Shown: positions 31,501 through 46,217 of the stretch, piece after piece
Layout: each line of letters begins with the position of its first letter
How positions within the stretch are numbered: position 1 is the first letter of the stretch
NCBI GenBank assembly: GCA_037039685.1
Contig: JAWNGF010000002.1
Span: forward strand, 1,922,001-1,986,000
Source: Ceratobasidium sp. AG-K
Lineage: Eukaryota; Basidiomycota; Agaricomycetes; Cantharellales; Ceratobasidiaceae
Reading direction: 5' to 3'
DNA length: 64,000 nucleotides
Made by a program: the position numbers and the translations under genes
The notes under the pieces: generated by a model
What the model was told of the DNA's origin: nothing
The model's input: only the letters and a program-made list of their open reading frames with translations
Databases searched by the model: none

Positions 31501-34500
31501 CCAATCGCTACACCAATCGTCCTCGGGTCCTGTCACACAGATTTCAAGACCAAACATACCCCTGCTCTTTCTGGAACGGATCACGAGCGTCTATCCTCAT
31601 TCCTCACGTTTGTAATTTCTCAATAAGACTCCTGCACAACCGGTGATTTATTTGATTTCTAGTAAATACCCTGACGGCAAAATTTACGAGCATATCACGC
31701 CCAGTTACGTTCGTGACTGGGCGATTCCCAGTAATGCGACGTATTCTATGATTGTTCCGTGAGCATTTCTGTGCCCCCTTTTTTTTTCTTACTTGCTGAA
31801 GTTTTTTCTGGTTAGCATTTTTAACGTTGATCATCATCCGTTTGCCCTTCTATGCGCTTACATCACTGAACCTACAAAGCATTTGCTTGAAGGCTACGAG
31901 CTTCAGTTTCTGAGAGCAATTGGAGTCATTATCCTAAGCGCAGTACTGAAGCGACGGATGATTCTTGCGGATAAGGCAAAGTCGCTTTTCATCTCAAAGT
32001 GCGTAAGGCATGATATCCCGGACGCACTCTGACGCATACATCCTCGCAGTATTTCTCACGAACTTCGAAGTACACATTGTTCGATCATTTCTGATCCCCC
32101 ACGTACTGATCATTCTCTTCTACAGCGCCGCTTCATGGAATACTAGCGGCGGCGGAACTAATCGCGGACACTAATCTAACAAGTACCCAAAGCGCGTTCT
32201 TGAAAACTATTCAAAGTTGCGGAGCCTCTTTGGGAGAAACAGGTACGTTTACTCCCTCCTAGTACCGCGACTTTATTCACCCCGTTCAACTCTGCAGTTA
32301 ACCATGTCCTTGACTTTACCAAGCTCAGCGGAAATAGAGAACACACAATCCCTCGATCTAAGTGCGTTTGTTTGTTCTTCGTAGTCTCTCACTGCTCATT
32401 TTTACGACGGTTTGTTCAACTAAGAACAAACCTTCTCACATTGGTCGAGGACACAGTCGAGGGATGCTGGATAGGTGCTCGTGCTCGTGCATCATCTGAA
32501 ATTGGCAGCGTTTACTCGCCACCCCGTGCCTTGCCGGGTGCCAACCCCCCTTCAATGGTTTCGAACGGTCGGCATGTCGAGACTATTGTAAGCATTGCTT
32601 ACCGAGAACGAGTGTGTAGCCCTGTCCTCAATACTTGATTCGGCGCTAACTGTGACAACAGGGGTGGAGCTGCATATGTGAAAAGGCTGGTATTCGGCGC
32701 ATTTTGATGAATCTCATTGGGAACTCGGTGCGGCTGAAATCATTCAGTTATCATATTGTCTAATTACCCATCTTATAGTTGAAATTCACTTCGGACGGTT
32801 ACGTTTATGTGGGCCTTCGGGAAGTCGCCTACAACGCGGAAAATAAGGTCGTTACGGTCGAATTGTCGGTGAATGACACAGGAAAGGCAAGCAAGCTTTA
32901 TCCTCAGAAGGCAAAAAAATTCACTGCATTCGATAGGGCATCAGCAAGGATTTCTTAACGAACCAGCTTTTTCAACCATTCTCCCAAGTAAGCAAAACAT
33001 ATTATCATTTGCGAGCGAGTTCAAACATTATATCATACAGGAAAATCCTCTACACACTGGAACCGGGCTTGGCTTGGCTATCGTAAACTCCATCGTTCGC
33101 TCGGAAACTGTCGATGGCCAGGGTAGGTACTATACCCCGCTCAGCTAACTAGGCTTACGCTTGGTTGCAACAGTTGACGTTTGGAGTCAAGAAGGAGTAG
33201 GAACGGAGATCAAAATCTCATTTAACGTGGAAGAGCTATCACCTAGTTCTGCGGACGCGAGCCTGGCCGGCGGCAAGTTCCACCAACTCCCCGCATTTAT
33301 GTATGGATTCTCTCCACACAAGGGGGAACAAGAACTCAAGACCACAATCTCCACGGTTATGACAGACTGGTGGGGAGCCATTCTTGTTGATCAGGCTGAA
33401 CTAGCTGAGGTACTTCTTGTCAACGAAGACATTCAATTCCTATCCGACCTTGTTTCAAGGCAAGAGTTCTCCCGGCCAGTTGTCTTGTTCACGTCGGCAC
33501 GTGGGGACCAGCGGATTACAAGTACTGTGAAGAGTTTTGAGCGCTCTGGTGGCTTCTGCAGGCTCATTTTCAAGCCCGGAGGTCCCTCCCGGCTGTTCGC
33601 GGCTTTACAAGACTGTCAAAGGTTTCGGGACGGAGATTTGCGCTACCTACATGGGGTACAGGCGCAACCCAACTCGCCTGGAACTTCCCCGGCAGGTGCT
33701 AGCACCAGGTCCAGTTCACAACGCCTGCCAACCTCTCCACGGCTGGGCTCCCGCGACTCGCTTTCGATGCGGCGTGAATTGGAACCCCGCCAATCATCTG
33801 AGACTTGGGTTAATGATGTAGGAGACCGCGCCTGTGATCGTGACGAGGGCTCTTTACTTTCTAGGCCGCTCAGTGATTTTCCAATTGTGCCTCTCGCTGA
33901 CGAAGGTTCCGTCATGCTCGAGTCGGCAACTGGGACACTGACAAATACCAATAAGCCCCGGGTACTTGTGGTTGTGAGTTGATCCAGTCCACATCAATGC
34001 ACTTACCAACGTAATTGCTTTGAAGGAGGATAACCCCATCAACCGAAATCTGCTATCCCATGTAAGTTAACCAAGGTTTTACCAGGCCACTCTGCTTACG
34101 GTTCGATTTGCAGTGGCTAAAGAAGAAGGTTGGGTGACTCGTTGAGGTGTCGTTTTCGAAACTAACCAGACTGTTAGGGCATGGAGCACAAGGAAGCGAT
34201 CGACGGGGTCGAAGGTGTTAGAGCATTCCGAAACGCGGCTCCAGGGCACTATCCGTTTGTCGCTGTCCCATTCATGCATAAATGGACGCTGTCTAACGAT
34301 TGATTAGGGTGCTACTGGTTGACCTTTCCATGCCGAACCTGGGTGGGATCGGCTGTGTCACGCAAATACGAGCCATTGAACGAGAACGAAAAGGAACGAC
34401 TCCGTGCGCAAAGATCTTCGCACTGACGGGACTAGCCACCCCCGAGGACAAACGACAAGCACTTGCGGCCGGATTTGACGGCTAGTACGTGGCGCACCTA

Positions 34501-34600
34501 CAGCCGACTGATCTACCACTAACAACATATTTTAAGCCTAATCAAACCAGTGTCGTTTAGAACGCTTGATGGACTTTTCCAAAAACTTGCCTCCGGTTGA
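28586..34600 (+). CDS. Hybrid histidine kinase with GAF domain and C-terminal receiver
   Basis: A cytosolic two-component sensor: autophosphorylates on His and passes phosphate to its own receiver Asp, then to the HOG-type phosphorelay. ATG 28586 opens a long Ser/Pro-rich N-terminus (about 500 residues). A GAF-like domain spans about 30230-31000 ([40 protein letters not shown]). The H box is NISHELRTPLHGIL, split by introns near 32070. N/G boxes follow ([42 protein letters not shown]). The receiver has [20 protein letters not shown], phospho-acceptor LLVDLSMPN near 34320 and LIKPVSF; TGA ends at 34600. No membrane segment is visible. The frame slips near 29228 by one base (probable missing G). 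Many introns; the model is approximate. Confidence 0.85.
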
Positions 34601-35000
34601 CCAATACTGTCATTGATTGGGCCGAAACATTGGCCAGCTGGAGACCAATTGCAGGAGCACCGAACAGGCTCATTTTTTTTGATTATTAGCCATAGAGTCA
34701 TGATATTTATATTGCGGCGGTGTCATTTTCTTAACATGTCTGTGTTCCATTCCACTGTATCAACATTCGAGTCCCGACTCTTTTACGACGGAATGCTACA
34801 TGTTTTTCAAACTGTGCTAACGCGTCGATCGCACGCCAATCATTGAACCACGAGGCCAATCTGCACGATGGTTGGGCGCCACCTCTGGATATACTCCATC
34901 ATTATCAGTGAATTCGTGATACAGTCAGCGACGAGAAGACACCCGGTCGAACGAGCCACAATCTGCCTTTGTTCTCATCTATGATTTACTTGGCGTGCAT
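34601..35000. other. Convergent intergenic region
   Basis: Lies between the 3' ends of the histidine kinase and the HSBP1-like gene. It should hold both 3' UTRs. No ORF, RNA gene or repeat recognised. Confidence 0.4.
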
Positions 35001-35534
35001 TCAACCAGTGTTGCTTGTTACAGTCTGAGCACTGCCTCCGGTGGGCTGAGGGGTTAAAGCGGGCAAGGGAGCGGATAAATCCCCGTTTATTAGGTCCTGG
35101 ACCGCGATCTCCAGAGAGTCAACCCGTGAGGACATTTGGGTCACTATTGAACGCAATTATTTGTTTTCAATATTACCACATTTAAAAATGAATGACTCAC
35201 TCCTTTCGAGTATTTGCGTAGACATGTCATCGAAGCCCGTCTCCACCTGGTTCAATAAGTTTTCTATCTACAACCCGATCACGACAAAAGCCAAGTCAAT
35301 GGTAATTGGAAATCAAACGGCAGAGAAACGCACAAAGACGGTCAGTTCGTGGGGGCTAGTAATATCTTCGGGTTTGGTGGTTGTTCCAGAGGTATTTGGC
35401 CGCGCATCTGCAACAGGTGTGGCAGATCTCGAGGTTGTATTCGCTTGTGCTGAAGCAAGGTTCTTGGGCGCACTAATAGGCGAGCGCTCCTTGTTGGGAG
35501 TGAACGAGCCAGCTACATTTAGGGGGAGAGCCAT
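35001..35534 (-). CDS. HSBP1-like small coiled-coil protein
   Basis: Heat shock factor-binding protein 1 family members are short trimeric coiled coils; in animals they bind HSF1 and the family also helps WASH complex assembly. Three exons on the minus strand: exon 1 from ATG 35534 (MALPLNVAGSFTPNKERSP, a low-complexity extension of about 65 residues), then IENLLNQVETGFDDMSTQI, then RMTQMSSRVDSLEIAVQDLI and a tail ending TVTSNTG, stop 35001-35003. The heptad core with DDMS...MSSRVDSLE is the family signature. The N-terminal extension is longer than in animal proteins. It shares a 174-bp divergent promoter with ERG11. The exon 1 donor (GTGCGT) was chosen because it keeps the frame. Confidence 0.8.
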
Positions 35535-35708
35535 GGTGGATAAGTGTGGGGTACGTGAGGTCAGGACTCAAGATGGAACCCCGGAAATACGCGACCACGT
35601 GACTGCTCTATGAAATCTTAGCCAATCGCGCGTGCAAAATCGTACGAGCGCGCGTGCAGTCGACAGATAAAAGGGAGGGAAAATACAGGCCTTGACCACC
35701 ATCCGAAC
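35535..35708. promoter_or_regulatory. Divergent promoter HSBP1-like / ERG11 with CACGTG
   Basis: Only 174 bp separate the two start codons. CACGTG is at 35596-35601 in the context CCACGTGAC, and a TATA-like GATAAAAG lies at about 35665, 40 bp before the ERG11 ATG. Factor binding is inferred from the motif only. Confidence 0.4.
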
Positions 35709-37713
<2,005 letters not shown>

Positions 37714-37883
37714 AAACTCGATCGCATGTTTTCTGGTTGTGCACTATAGATTGCCGTCCCATGTTGCTGTTACTAGTTGCCTAATTAATCCGCGTATAAT
37801 TAAACACCAGGCATCTCCTCGCTGGCCTTGTGATCACGTGCTCGCAACACGCTTGCTCCCCGTCCTCCGCCCGGTCTGCATGA

Positions 37884-39163
37884 ATGCCTATTTGTACCCA
37901 ATGCACGTATCCGGTGTCTCATCTGTATACCCTTTATCAGTCCATGAATAACCTTAGGCTCGAGCAATGCGTAAGTAGGATTACGGTTTTACCCAAGCCT
38001 ATTCATCAGGAGTGACCAAGGTACAGCCCAATTGCTTAGGTTTCGCAGACCCCTACGTAGAGCACGACGCTCTGACCTTGCTCTTAGACTTGATCCTGCT
38101 CAAACGAGAAGTCTACCGACACTTGCTTTTTAACCGTGGTTGCGAGCCACGTCACATCACAGAAACAGCCAACGCTCATCCAATCATTCAGTCCCGGGCT
38201 CGTCAGTCTCGTTCAGGGGTGAGCATCACCCCATTCGCAAGTTCAACAAACAAATAAGCATTTTCGCGGTTAGAATCCCTGGTACTTAGTCCTTCATCTC
38301 GGCCTAGGACTTGTTATGGTAGATGCTAGTGAGCAGCGCAGGTTATCCTAGTGTCCAACTCATTGATCCCGCTGCGTAGTCATTCGCTGGAGGGGCGGTA
38401 AAGGTGGGAATATCTTAAATGCTTGCAGCCAGATTTTCATTTCATCTTCACTATCGTAGATGTGTCAAACCCAACCCATCCATTCCATCAAGTCGTAGGC
38501 GCTTGTCTGCTGGGTAAAGTCCATTTCCAACGCCATCAATTATGCAGGCGTAATTCACGCATACATATAGATACCCTGGCATTCCACATCGGGGTGACCT
38601 GTGCCTCAGTATTGCTTCTTCGATTAATTGATTTTTACAAGTTGACGTTCAACAGGCCGCGCTCTCGCAAACTGGGAACTCGTACCGAATTTAGGTTAGT
38701 CGTTTTCTGAGAGCACTGCTGAAAGGATTTCTCACGGATTAACGTTTTTCATTTGACCATGGCCTTCCCGCGCAGAACTCCACTGGTCTCTCTTACGCTA
38801 CACTACTCGTCCCTCACGAAGCTATTCCTTCTTTCGCTACTAGCAATTTGGCCGCAGTCACCATCATCAGACCTCCTACTCGAGCCAGGTCCCGGCGCTG
38901 GTCTTCCAATCTCCGTTTCCCAGCACGAACTAATACGAACTGCACTCTCCTTATTTGACGAAGCCTACTTTGACCGCGCGTGGGTCATACGCAATGTATT
39001 GGGCGGTATGTCGGCGGGGTTCGGGCTGCGTGTTCTACTGGATTGCCACCCCGTTCTTACGACGCTGGTTGTTCTTTTTGGCTGGTTCCTTAAGTCATTC
39101 GCTGCTCAGAGCATTGAATCCTGGACAGGGCTAGGTGTTGCGCTGGAATATTCAATACCATAG
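37884..39163 (+). CDS. ARV1: ARV1 sterol/GPI homeostasis membrane protein
   Basis: Arv1 is an ER membrane protein needed for sterol distribution and GPI-anchor assembly. Exon 1 (37884-37970) encodes MPICTQCTYPVSHLYTLYQS and NNLRLEQC, the zinc-binding N-terminus. An intron (37971-38028) joins it to PNCLGFADPYVEHDALTLLL and ILLKREVYRHLLFNRG, the Arv1 homology domain. Further exons give NPWYLVLHLGLGLVMVDA then IIRWRGGK, a membrane segment TLAFHIGVTCASVLLLRL, SLTKLFLLSLLAIWPQSP and VIRNVLGGMSAGFGLRVLL. The C-terminus may end at TAG 39161-39163 or be spliced a few residues earlier. The middle splice sites (38400-38760) are not fully resolved. Neighbour of ERG11. Confidence 0.82.
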
Positions 39164-41024
39164 CAGTAGTCGACCTGACATACCTTTGACATGCCACTAT
39201 GTACTTGGTTATTTGGAGAATCTTCGGCAGCGGTCGCACGTTTCAATCGATTGATGGTACTCCGGCGGCCGCGCGAATAAGTACAGTACACCACAGCCGT
39301 CGTTCAATGGGCAACTCCCGAAACATTAGAGTGTCCCTTCGAGGTCGCTAAGACGCTGATGATCGACGTAGATCATATTGATGACCCGACGTTGGCTCGG
39401 CTAGTTACCGTAAGCACCGGCCCCCGGATGACTCAATGCCTGCCAATCGTCAAATTCCGGTGGTCAAACGTGCCCATGCAATGCAAACCTTCCTGTAGGA
39501 TCTACAAAAGCAGCTGGCCAGTCGAAAAGCGGTGCCCCTACATGGGAACTTGAGGAAAGCTGTCAAGGATTCGTCGAGCTTTTCCGCTCCAAGCTTCAAT
39601 AGTAAACTTCCTCACATCAGCGACGCTATTTTCTGCGATGCTTGACTGAGGATAGATGATAGGAACCGGCGGCCATCGTAACCAGACTGTCGATCAGACC
39701 ACCTTCGCTAGACTGGTCAAGTCCCCGAAGCCTATAACTATATTCCATTTGTGGCACAGGTTGCTTCATCAACGCAAGTTGCATACACATGGTAGCCAAG
39801 CGCTCTCGTCACTCTGGTTTAACGGCTCGAACTATTAGGCGATTAGAGCCTTCTCTCCGATTGGGGTGTGCCTTGTTCATCCCTGTGTCAAGCCAGTTGA
39901 ATATCTGCGCTTACCCTTTCCAAACTTGTAGAATTACAGCACTCTCCCAGCTTCTACGGACACAGCCGTGCGTTGTCCCAGCTCTTGTGATCTCATTCAG
40001 TGATGATCGATCCTGCAAGTGTTTTGCGCGGATGGCTGGAATCAAAAACAGCGCGCTTTCCCCTCTGAAGAACACTCTCGGCTGGGATCCAAAACAAACT
40101 CGCCTTGTTTGACTGCTAATAACGCTTCTTGTAGTTGGTACAAACCACCCCAGATGATTCCATGTCTTGAACTGTTCTTCTGATACATCCTAGAACTGGG
40201 AAAGGGGACTCCGAGCTGATACAAGCTCCAGCATCCGCTTCGCCGTCTGGCTGTATTGCATTCAACAATTATCCGAGATCTAGACCTGCTATCAGCGAGA
40301 CCAACTCGGAGTGATCAATCAAATTCCTCCCCTTTCTCGCCTCGTTGGGCCCTCGTCGATTCGATTGTGCCGGTCAAAATGACTTCTAGCATAATCACTT
40401 ACTCAGGAGACTTGGTGCCCAGGGCTGAACATCCCGCTTCGTATAAGGACAGAGCTTGTAGGCTTACTTGCAGATGTCAATCATCATCATTGTGTGCTTC
40501 TAGAGCGTCGGATACTCACCTTTATCCGTACGATCCTAAGCGCTGGCTCTCTCTGTGCCCTTCTTTATTTCGTGTTTGAAACGAGCACCACAAACTTACC
40601 AGGTCAAGCGTGTATAGACACCCGGAATGGATATGTTGTGATTTGGATATTCCCGGTTTGGTTGGCTAGATATGATTTTATCTCCTCGTCCGTGCTGTTC
40701 ATCCGGGAATGTCCGTCGGGCTTGATCTGGGTACACGTGACTCCACGAAATCGTAAGTTTAATTGCAACGATAGAAGCAACCAATCCACACACAACACAC
40801 AACAGAAAGCAGGTTGAGTAATCCGCGTACCATCAAATCGTAAAGGTCTTTACCATACAATCATTGCAGACCAATATTTAGAATGAATCATGTCCGAGCA
40901 GTAGGATCTGCCGGAGCCTTGCCCGCCATCGAGCATGACTGGTCAAGAATATATAATGAAAGGGACTCATAAACAGAAAGCAATAGAATTACAGAGTCAA
41001 CTTGGCACTTCCCAAATCGGTGAT
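39164..41024. other. 1.9-kb stretch without a recognised gene
   Basis: It lies between the 3' ends of ARV1 and the zinc-finger gene. Only short ORFs with no motifs were seen on either strand. ACACGTGA occurs at about 40733. The length is unusual between two convergent genes in this compact region, so a small or fast-evolving spliced gene could have been missed. Confidence 0.35.
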
Positions 41025-43215
41025 TTAAGCCAACAGCCCCTTGACGTAACGTAGCAATTCACGGCTCTGAGAAAATTCACGTTAGAATGCAAATATAATT
41101 ACATGGAGAATAAGACTTACTCCACCTGGAGAGCGCTTGACTCGGCTGACCGCGCTCTCAACTCCGCCCTGTCCTGGGCTAGGTTCCCGGAATGGGCTAC
41201 CAGACCTATCGCCGACACTTACTCGTCGCTTACTTCTTGAAATAATGCCAATAATTGCTTTCCATCCTTCTACCTCTGTGGCGGGCTCCTCGTTAGGAAT
41301 AGTCAAGGGTGTCGTACGGATAACATAAGGACAAAAGGCACGGTGTTCGCGAAGTACATCTAAGAAGCGTGGTGCGGGTGATGGGGGGGTCCTGACCACG
41401 GTTGGGACTGGTGGATCACAGGATACCAGTTCAGGTGCGGGGAGGGACGTCGATAATGGGGGCACAAACGTCCATAGTCCAACGCGTCGTTGGCACAGCG
41501 TGCAGTAGATCATATCATCCTTGCCAGGACCATCGCTACTACCAGAGCCCTCGCGCCTAGAAGTGCTGGTTCGTGGTGGGGGGACCGTGGGATCTGCTTC
41601 GTGACTTTCACGAAGACTTTCGTCATCCCCTGATGTGGATTCTATTGCAGAGAGCGGGTTTGGCTCATGTTCTCGACCCTTGCCTAGTCGACGTTGAGGG
41701 CTTCCGGCGAAAGTAACGCTACGTACCGAGCCGCTCGCCTTGCGCTCCAGTGTGGTGCTTCCTTGAAGGACCGGCGTACTCCGACCAGAGCCGTGTCCCG
41801 ATGATGAGCGAGCGTGTCCGAGCCGTGAGGTCGACCGATTTTTGAGCAAGTCCAAAGTCGATGTCGAATGTTTGGCAGCCGCAGGTGATAATTGTTCCCA
41901 CCCAAACAATGCGAGAATGATGGCGGTCTGGGAAAGATCGGCACCAGTGTGGTGGCTAGGCGGGATTTGGGTGGCGGAGTCATAGGGGGCAACTTCGTTC
42001 TGAGAGAGCTCAACCTCCGCGACTGCCGCAGTCAACACGTCCACCTCCTGCACGCTCAGTGGATGCCTGAGGTTCACGCGCTCTACCATCCGTGAGATCG
42101 AAGCCGCTCTTTTGATAATATCACGGACTAAAGCGGATGACCCTTTGAGAGGCAATCGATATATAGAAGCTGCAACATTACGGTTAGAGCGTAATTCATC
42201 GAACGTCCCCTAATCACGTACAATCACATTGGCGAAGGCGCCAAGGGCACGAGTTCTTATGATTCTGTACAAGGGATGTGACATGCCTCGCTACGAGGGC
42301 TGAAGCTAGTGTTGAACACGTCAGAAACTGTCAGAACCCAGTTCAATAGCGACTCACCAGCCTCACGTGTCATACCGGTTGTATTTCCCACGATCCATGC
42401 CGCTCCACACACGTTACACGCTAGCCTGTCTTTGCCCCCTTCGTTCTTCCACCCACACCTAGAGGCAGCGACTGCATCAATGGCAGCGGGCTTGTCTCTG
42501 TATGTTGACAGCTTAAAAGTGGCTAGTCGCTCCAAGAAGTCAGAGGCCGAGGAGGGTCGGTAGAGCGGTACGGGTATCGGCGACGTGATAGGCGTAGGTG
42601 CCGTAAACGTGAACTGAGTGGGTTGCACTGCTGGTTTGCTGGTGAGGGTGGTGTTCGGAGCGAGAGCAAATGGGTGGCTAATAGAAGGGCGGCTTGGGAG
42701 TATATCGGAAGAGGCACGAGCATGATGAGATTGAGGCGGGCGAGTCGAGCTTCGATTGCGGAATAGTCGAGATAATGTAGAAGAGGAGGCCGATTCTCTG
42801 TTCATTGATCGAGAGAGTTAGGTTGAGAAATATGAGTCAGCCCGACTTGAATTAAACAGCACGCGGCTTACTGCTTGTTGCCCGGCCGTCTGCCCACGTG
42901 AATGCCGTACTTGGCGAGCGAGGAGTAGATGGAAGTGTTGGCGCGTTTCGGCGGGGGAGGCCTGCCATCTCCTTCCCCGGGACGCTGGGCGTCCTTGCCG
43001 CTGGGTGAAGTTGCGTCGTCCAGGGCGTCTAGTGCATCCTGAAGCTTGCGCTAGAAGCAATGCACGTGAGCTACAGGCAGACAGCTTGCGCACAGACCAA
43101 CCTTCGTGATCCTAGACGAGGGGAAGAGGGAAGACGTTGAGACTCCCGTGGTGGCAGTTGTGGTGGGTGGCAAGTCTGGTTGTGTTTCGGATGATGAGAC
43201 GAAAGCTGATTGCAT
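41025..43215 (-). CDS. C3HC zinc-finger protein, NIPA/ZC3HC1 and Rsm1-like
   Basis: Family members bind nuclear pores (ZC3HC1) or act in mRNA export (fission yeast Rsm1). The start ATG 43215 (MQSAFVSSSETQPDL) and a short exon are followed by RKLQDALDALDDATS, then a basic Ser/Pro-rich segment. The zf-C3HC domain is SDFLERLATFKLSTY, AASRCGWKNEG, DRLACNVCGAAWIV. The second (Rsm1) half has CTLCQRRVGLWTF and the His/Cys pair HRAFCPYVI, followed by GWKAIIGII. A last intron (after SPGG) leads to SRELLRYVKGLLA with TAA at 41025-41027. A Ser-rich low-complexity region sits between the two zinc-binding halves. At least five exons. Confidence 0.85.
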
Positions 43216-44014
43216 GATCCGTTTCTCCTGTCAATAGCGGCGCCCACCGTCCTTTCGCGGTCGCGTTAGTGTTCGTTTCGGATACCCGATCGTCAAGTCC
43301 TAATGAAAATGGAATTAGATGGCCAACATATGCCTTACAGAAAACAATACTGACAAAGAAAATACTCTAGAGAATGGTCTGGGTCCCAGGGAAAAATTGG
43401 GATAGACACAGGGCACCAGTGTTTGCCTCGAGGTTTTGGTGCGGTATAAGTCGTGCCACTTGTCCCAAATGGTCACGTGACAGCTCAAATTGTATCAAGG
43501 ACAGCCGCCAGACACAATGACATTGGCTTGAACGAGTTAAGGTCGTCCGCCATGCTGCACAAACACATGCGCGCAAAAACACAGAAATCTATGCAGCCGT
43601 TTTTTTTTTTCGGGCACACGTGTGAAGTAGATGATTATCTAGACTTTCTCCGCGTGGCAGTGCCCACAAGTGACGAACGATGCGTCATGGACTGATTTAG
43701 GCATGATCATATGCGATTCCAGTGTGATTGCTGCCCTTCAACAACTTGGGCAGATTGCCTTATAATCCCACCAAATCTCTCTCTGGAAGAACCTTGGACA
43801 AATCTCCATTAGTGCCCTCCGTCTGTCGCCTATCATCGTTCACACAACGCCTCATCACCCACCATCGGAGAGCATACACCTCCCCAATCGGATCTAGACG
43901 ACCACCCAATCGATCTTGCGTTTCCTAAGCGTACAAATAACTCGGGTCGAGACGGACATTCGCCTCCCAATCTCTTCTTCAACTCTCCTCGTCATTTAGC
44001 TCTCCAACTTCAGT
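43216..44014. promoter_or_regulatory. Divergent promoter region of the zinc-finger gene and TPS1
   Basis: About 800 bp without a gene. It contains TCACGTGA at 43473-43480. The last 200 bp before the TPS1 ATG are pyrimidine-rich (CTCTC, TCTTCTTCAAC), typical of fungal start regions. No further motif is asserted. Confidence 0.4.
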
Positions 44015-45898
44015 ATGGAAGTCAAGGAAGACCAGCGCCTCATCGTCGTCTCGAACCGTCTCCCCATTACCATCAGCAGAGATGCCAAGGGCGAGTACCA
44101 CTTCAAGATGTCGTCCGGCGGCCTAGTCTCGGCACTCTCGGGTTGTAAAAAGTCCATGTCATTCATTTGGATCGGCTGGACTGGTTTGTACATCCCGCCC
44201 AAGGATCGAGCCCTGGTTGACAAGCGCCTGATGGAGGAGTACTCGTGCCAGGCTGTCTACCTCGACGATGACCTCGCCGATCGCCACTACAATGGCTTCT
44301 CTAATTCTATCCTTTGGCCCCTGTTCCATTACCATCCCGGAGAAATGAATTTCGACGAGGCAAACTGGCTCGCTTACCGACAGGCCAATCTCAAGTTTGC
44401 CGAGGCTATCCGCTCCCTCGTGCGTTCTGGCGACATGGTTTGGGTTCAGGATTATCACTTGATGCTCCTTCCGATGTTGCTACGTGGCCTTGTTGATGGT
44501 CCTGGCAAGGACGGAAGTCTGACGCAAACAGAGCTAGCCAAGATCAAGGAGGGAATAGTGGAAGAGACCCCAGAGGTAGAACACGAGGTTCTCACCGGCG
44601 TCAAGATTGGGTTCTTCCTGCATACACCTTTTCCTAGCTCCGAAATTTATCGGCAAGTTCACGCGTTTCCGTTCTTTCCCACATGTCTCACATTTCCATG
44701 CACAGAATTTTGCCTGTCCGCCGAGAAATTCTTTTGGGCATCCTCTACAGCGATTTGATCGGTTTCCATACCTACGATTATGCGCGGCATTTCCTGTCGT
44801 CGTGCACACGTATCCTTGGGGCCCCGACCATGCCAAATGGCATCGAGTTTGAGGGTCGTTACTCTCAAGTCGGTACTTTCCCCATTGGTATCGATCCTGA
44901 ACAATTCATCAATGTGAGTTTAGGAGGCTCTCGGGTTAGATGTGATTTAATATATGATTACCAGAACTTGGCGAAACCGGGTGTCAAGGAGCGAATTGCA
45001 GCGCTGGAGCAACGCTTCAAGGGCGTTAAGATTATAGTTGGAGTCGATCGACTCGACTACATCAAAGGAGTGCCTCAGAAATTACATGCATTGGAGGTGT
45101 TTCTGACTGAGCATCCTGAGTGGATTGGAAAGGCGAGTAAACTGATATCAAGTTGAAACGCGATACTGAACATATTGGCCCACGTTTCCCAGGTTGTATT
45201 GGTACAGCTTGCCGTACCATCGCGTCAAGATGTCGAAGAATATCAAAATCTTCGATCGACAGTAAACGAGCTTGTTGGCCGCATCAACGGCCGCTTTGGT
45301 ACGGTCGAGTTCATGCCGATCCATTTCATGCACAAGAGTCTGGCTTTCGATGAGCTCTGCGCGCTATATGCGGTCAGCGATGTGTGCCTGGTAACCTCCA
45401 CTCGAGACGGGATGAACCTGGTATGTTGCCGCCCGAACCGCCGGCCCGCGCGTGGAACTCATTGTCTGATAATAGGTCTCTTACGAATACATTGCGTGTC
45501 AACAAGAACGCCAGGGTGCGATGATTTTGTCCGAATTTGCCGGTGCTGCACAGAGTTTGAATGGAAGCATTGTTGTCAACCCATGGGACAGTCAACAAGT
45601 CGCGGATGCCATCCACGAGGCAGTTACAATGTCTCCCGAGACGCGTTCTGAGAACCACAAGAAGCTTTTCAAGGTATTTTATTTCGAAATATGACCCGAA
45701 ATTGGCAAACTAAGTTGTTTCTCCTCGCCCTAGTACGTGAACAAATATTCCGCAGCGTACTGGGGAACCTCGTTCGTCCGCGAAATGTCTCGTATCAAGC
45801 CATCACAGGATCGTGCCGCACTCCCTGAGATTGGTGGGCAAGCAGCTGATATCGATCGTGAGGGCCAGGCGCTTGAGCATGGGGCGGTCGCCTCGTAA
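44015..45898 (+). CDS. TPS1: Trehalose-6-phosphate synthase (GT20)
   Basis: Transfers glucose from UDP-glucose to glucose-6-phosphate, the first step of trehalose synthesis, important in stress and control of glycolysis. ATG 44015 gives MEVKEDQRLIVVSNRLPIT. Then come SSGGLVSALSG, FIWIGWTGLYIP, FHYHPGEMNFDE, VWVQDYHLMLLP, GFFLHTPFPSSEIYR, ILLGILYSDLIGFHTYDYAR, IIVGVDRLDYIKG, EFMPIHFMHKSL, SDVCLVTSTRDGMNLVSYEY and SEFAGAAQSLNGSIVVNPWD. TAA at 45896-45898. Only the synthase domain is present; there is no phosphatase domain. Six introns, of which 44653-44705 and 45133-45192 have GC donors. The expected active-site residues appear intact. Confidence 0.95.
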
Positions 45899-46217
45899 TA
45901 GCCTTGTCAGCGGCATATAGTTGGAGTTTGTTTCTGTTTTCGGTCTTCCAAAATTACATTTGAATAAATTTGGACCCACCTGGTACTATTCATGAATATA
46001 TCTGGACTTCGGAAAATTGATCTATACGCCATAGCTCACCGTATGCTGTTAGTTCCGGCGCCCGAGTAGTCTATTATGACTGAATGCCACCCATCAACGA
46101 CGCTCTGATTACAAATCCCTGTCCAGCGCTTCGCCGCTTGCGAGCGTATTGCGTGAGCAGTTATTATCGGAACACACGACGATAGCCTAGTCGTTACCCT
46201 CTACCGATTCACCAAAT
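45899..46217. other. TPS1 3' UTR and glutaredoxin promoter
   Basis: Nothing recognised beyond the expected 3' UTR and start region. Confidence 0.4.

Noticed and set aside
38753..39163. A stand-alone small membrane protein gene
   Set aside because: SLTKLFLLSLLAIWPQSP and the preceding exons show that it is the C-terminal exon of ARV1, not an independent gene.
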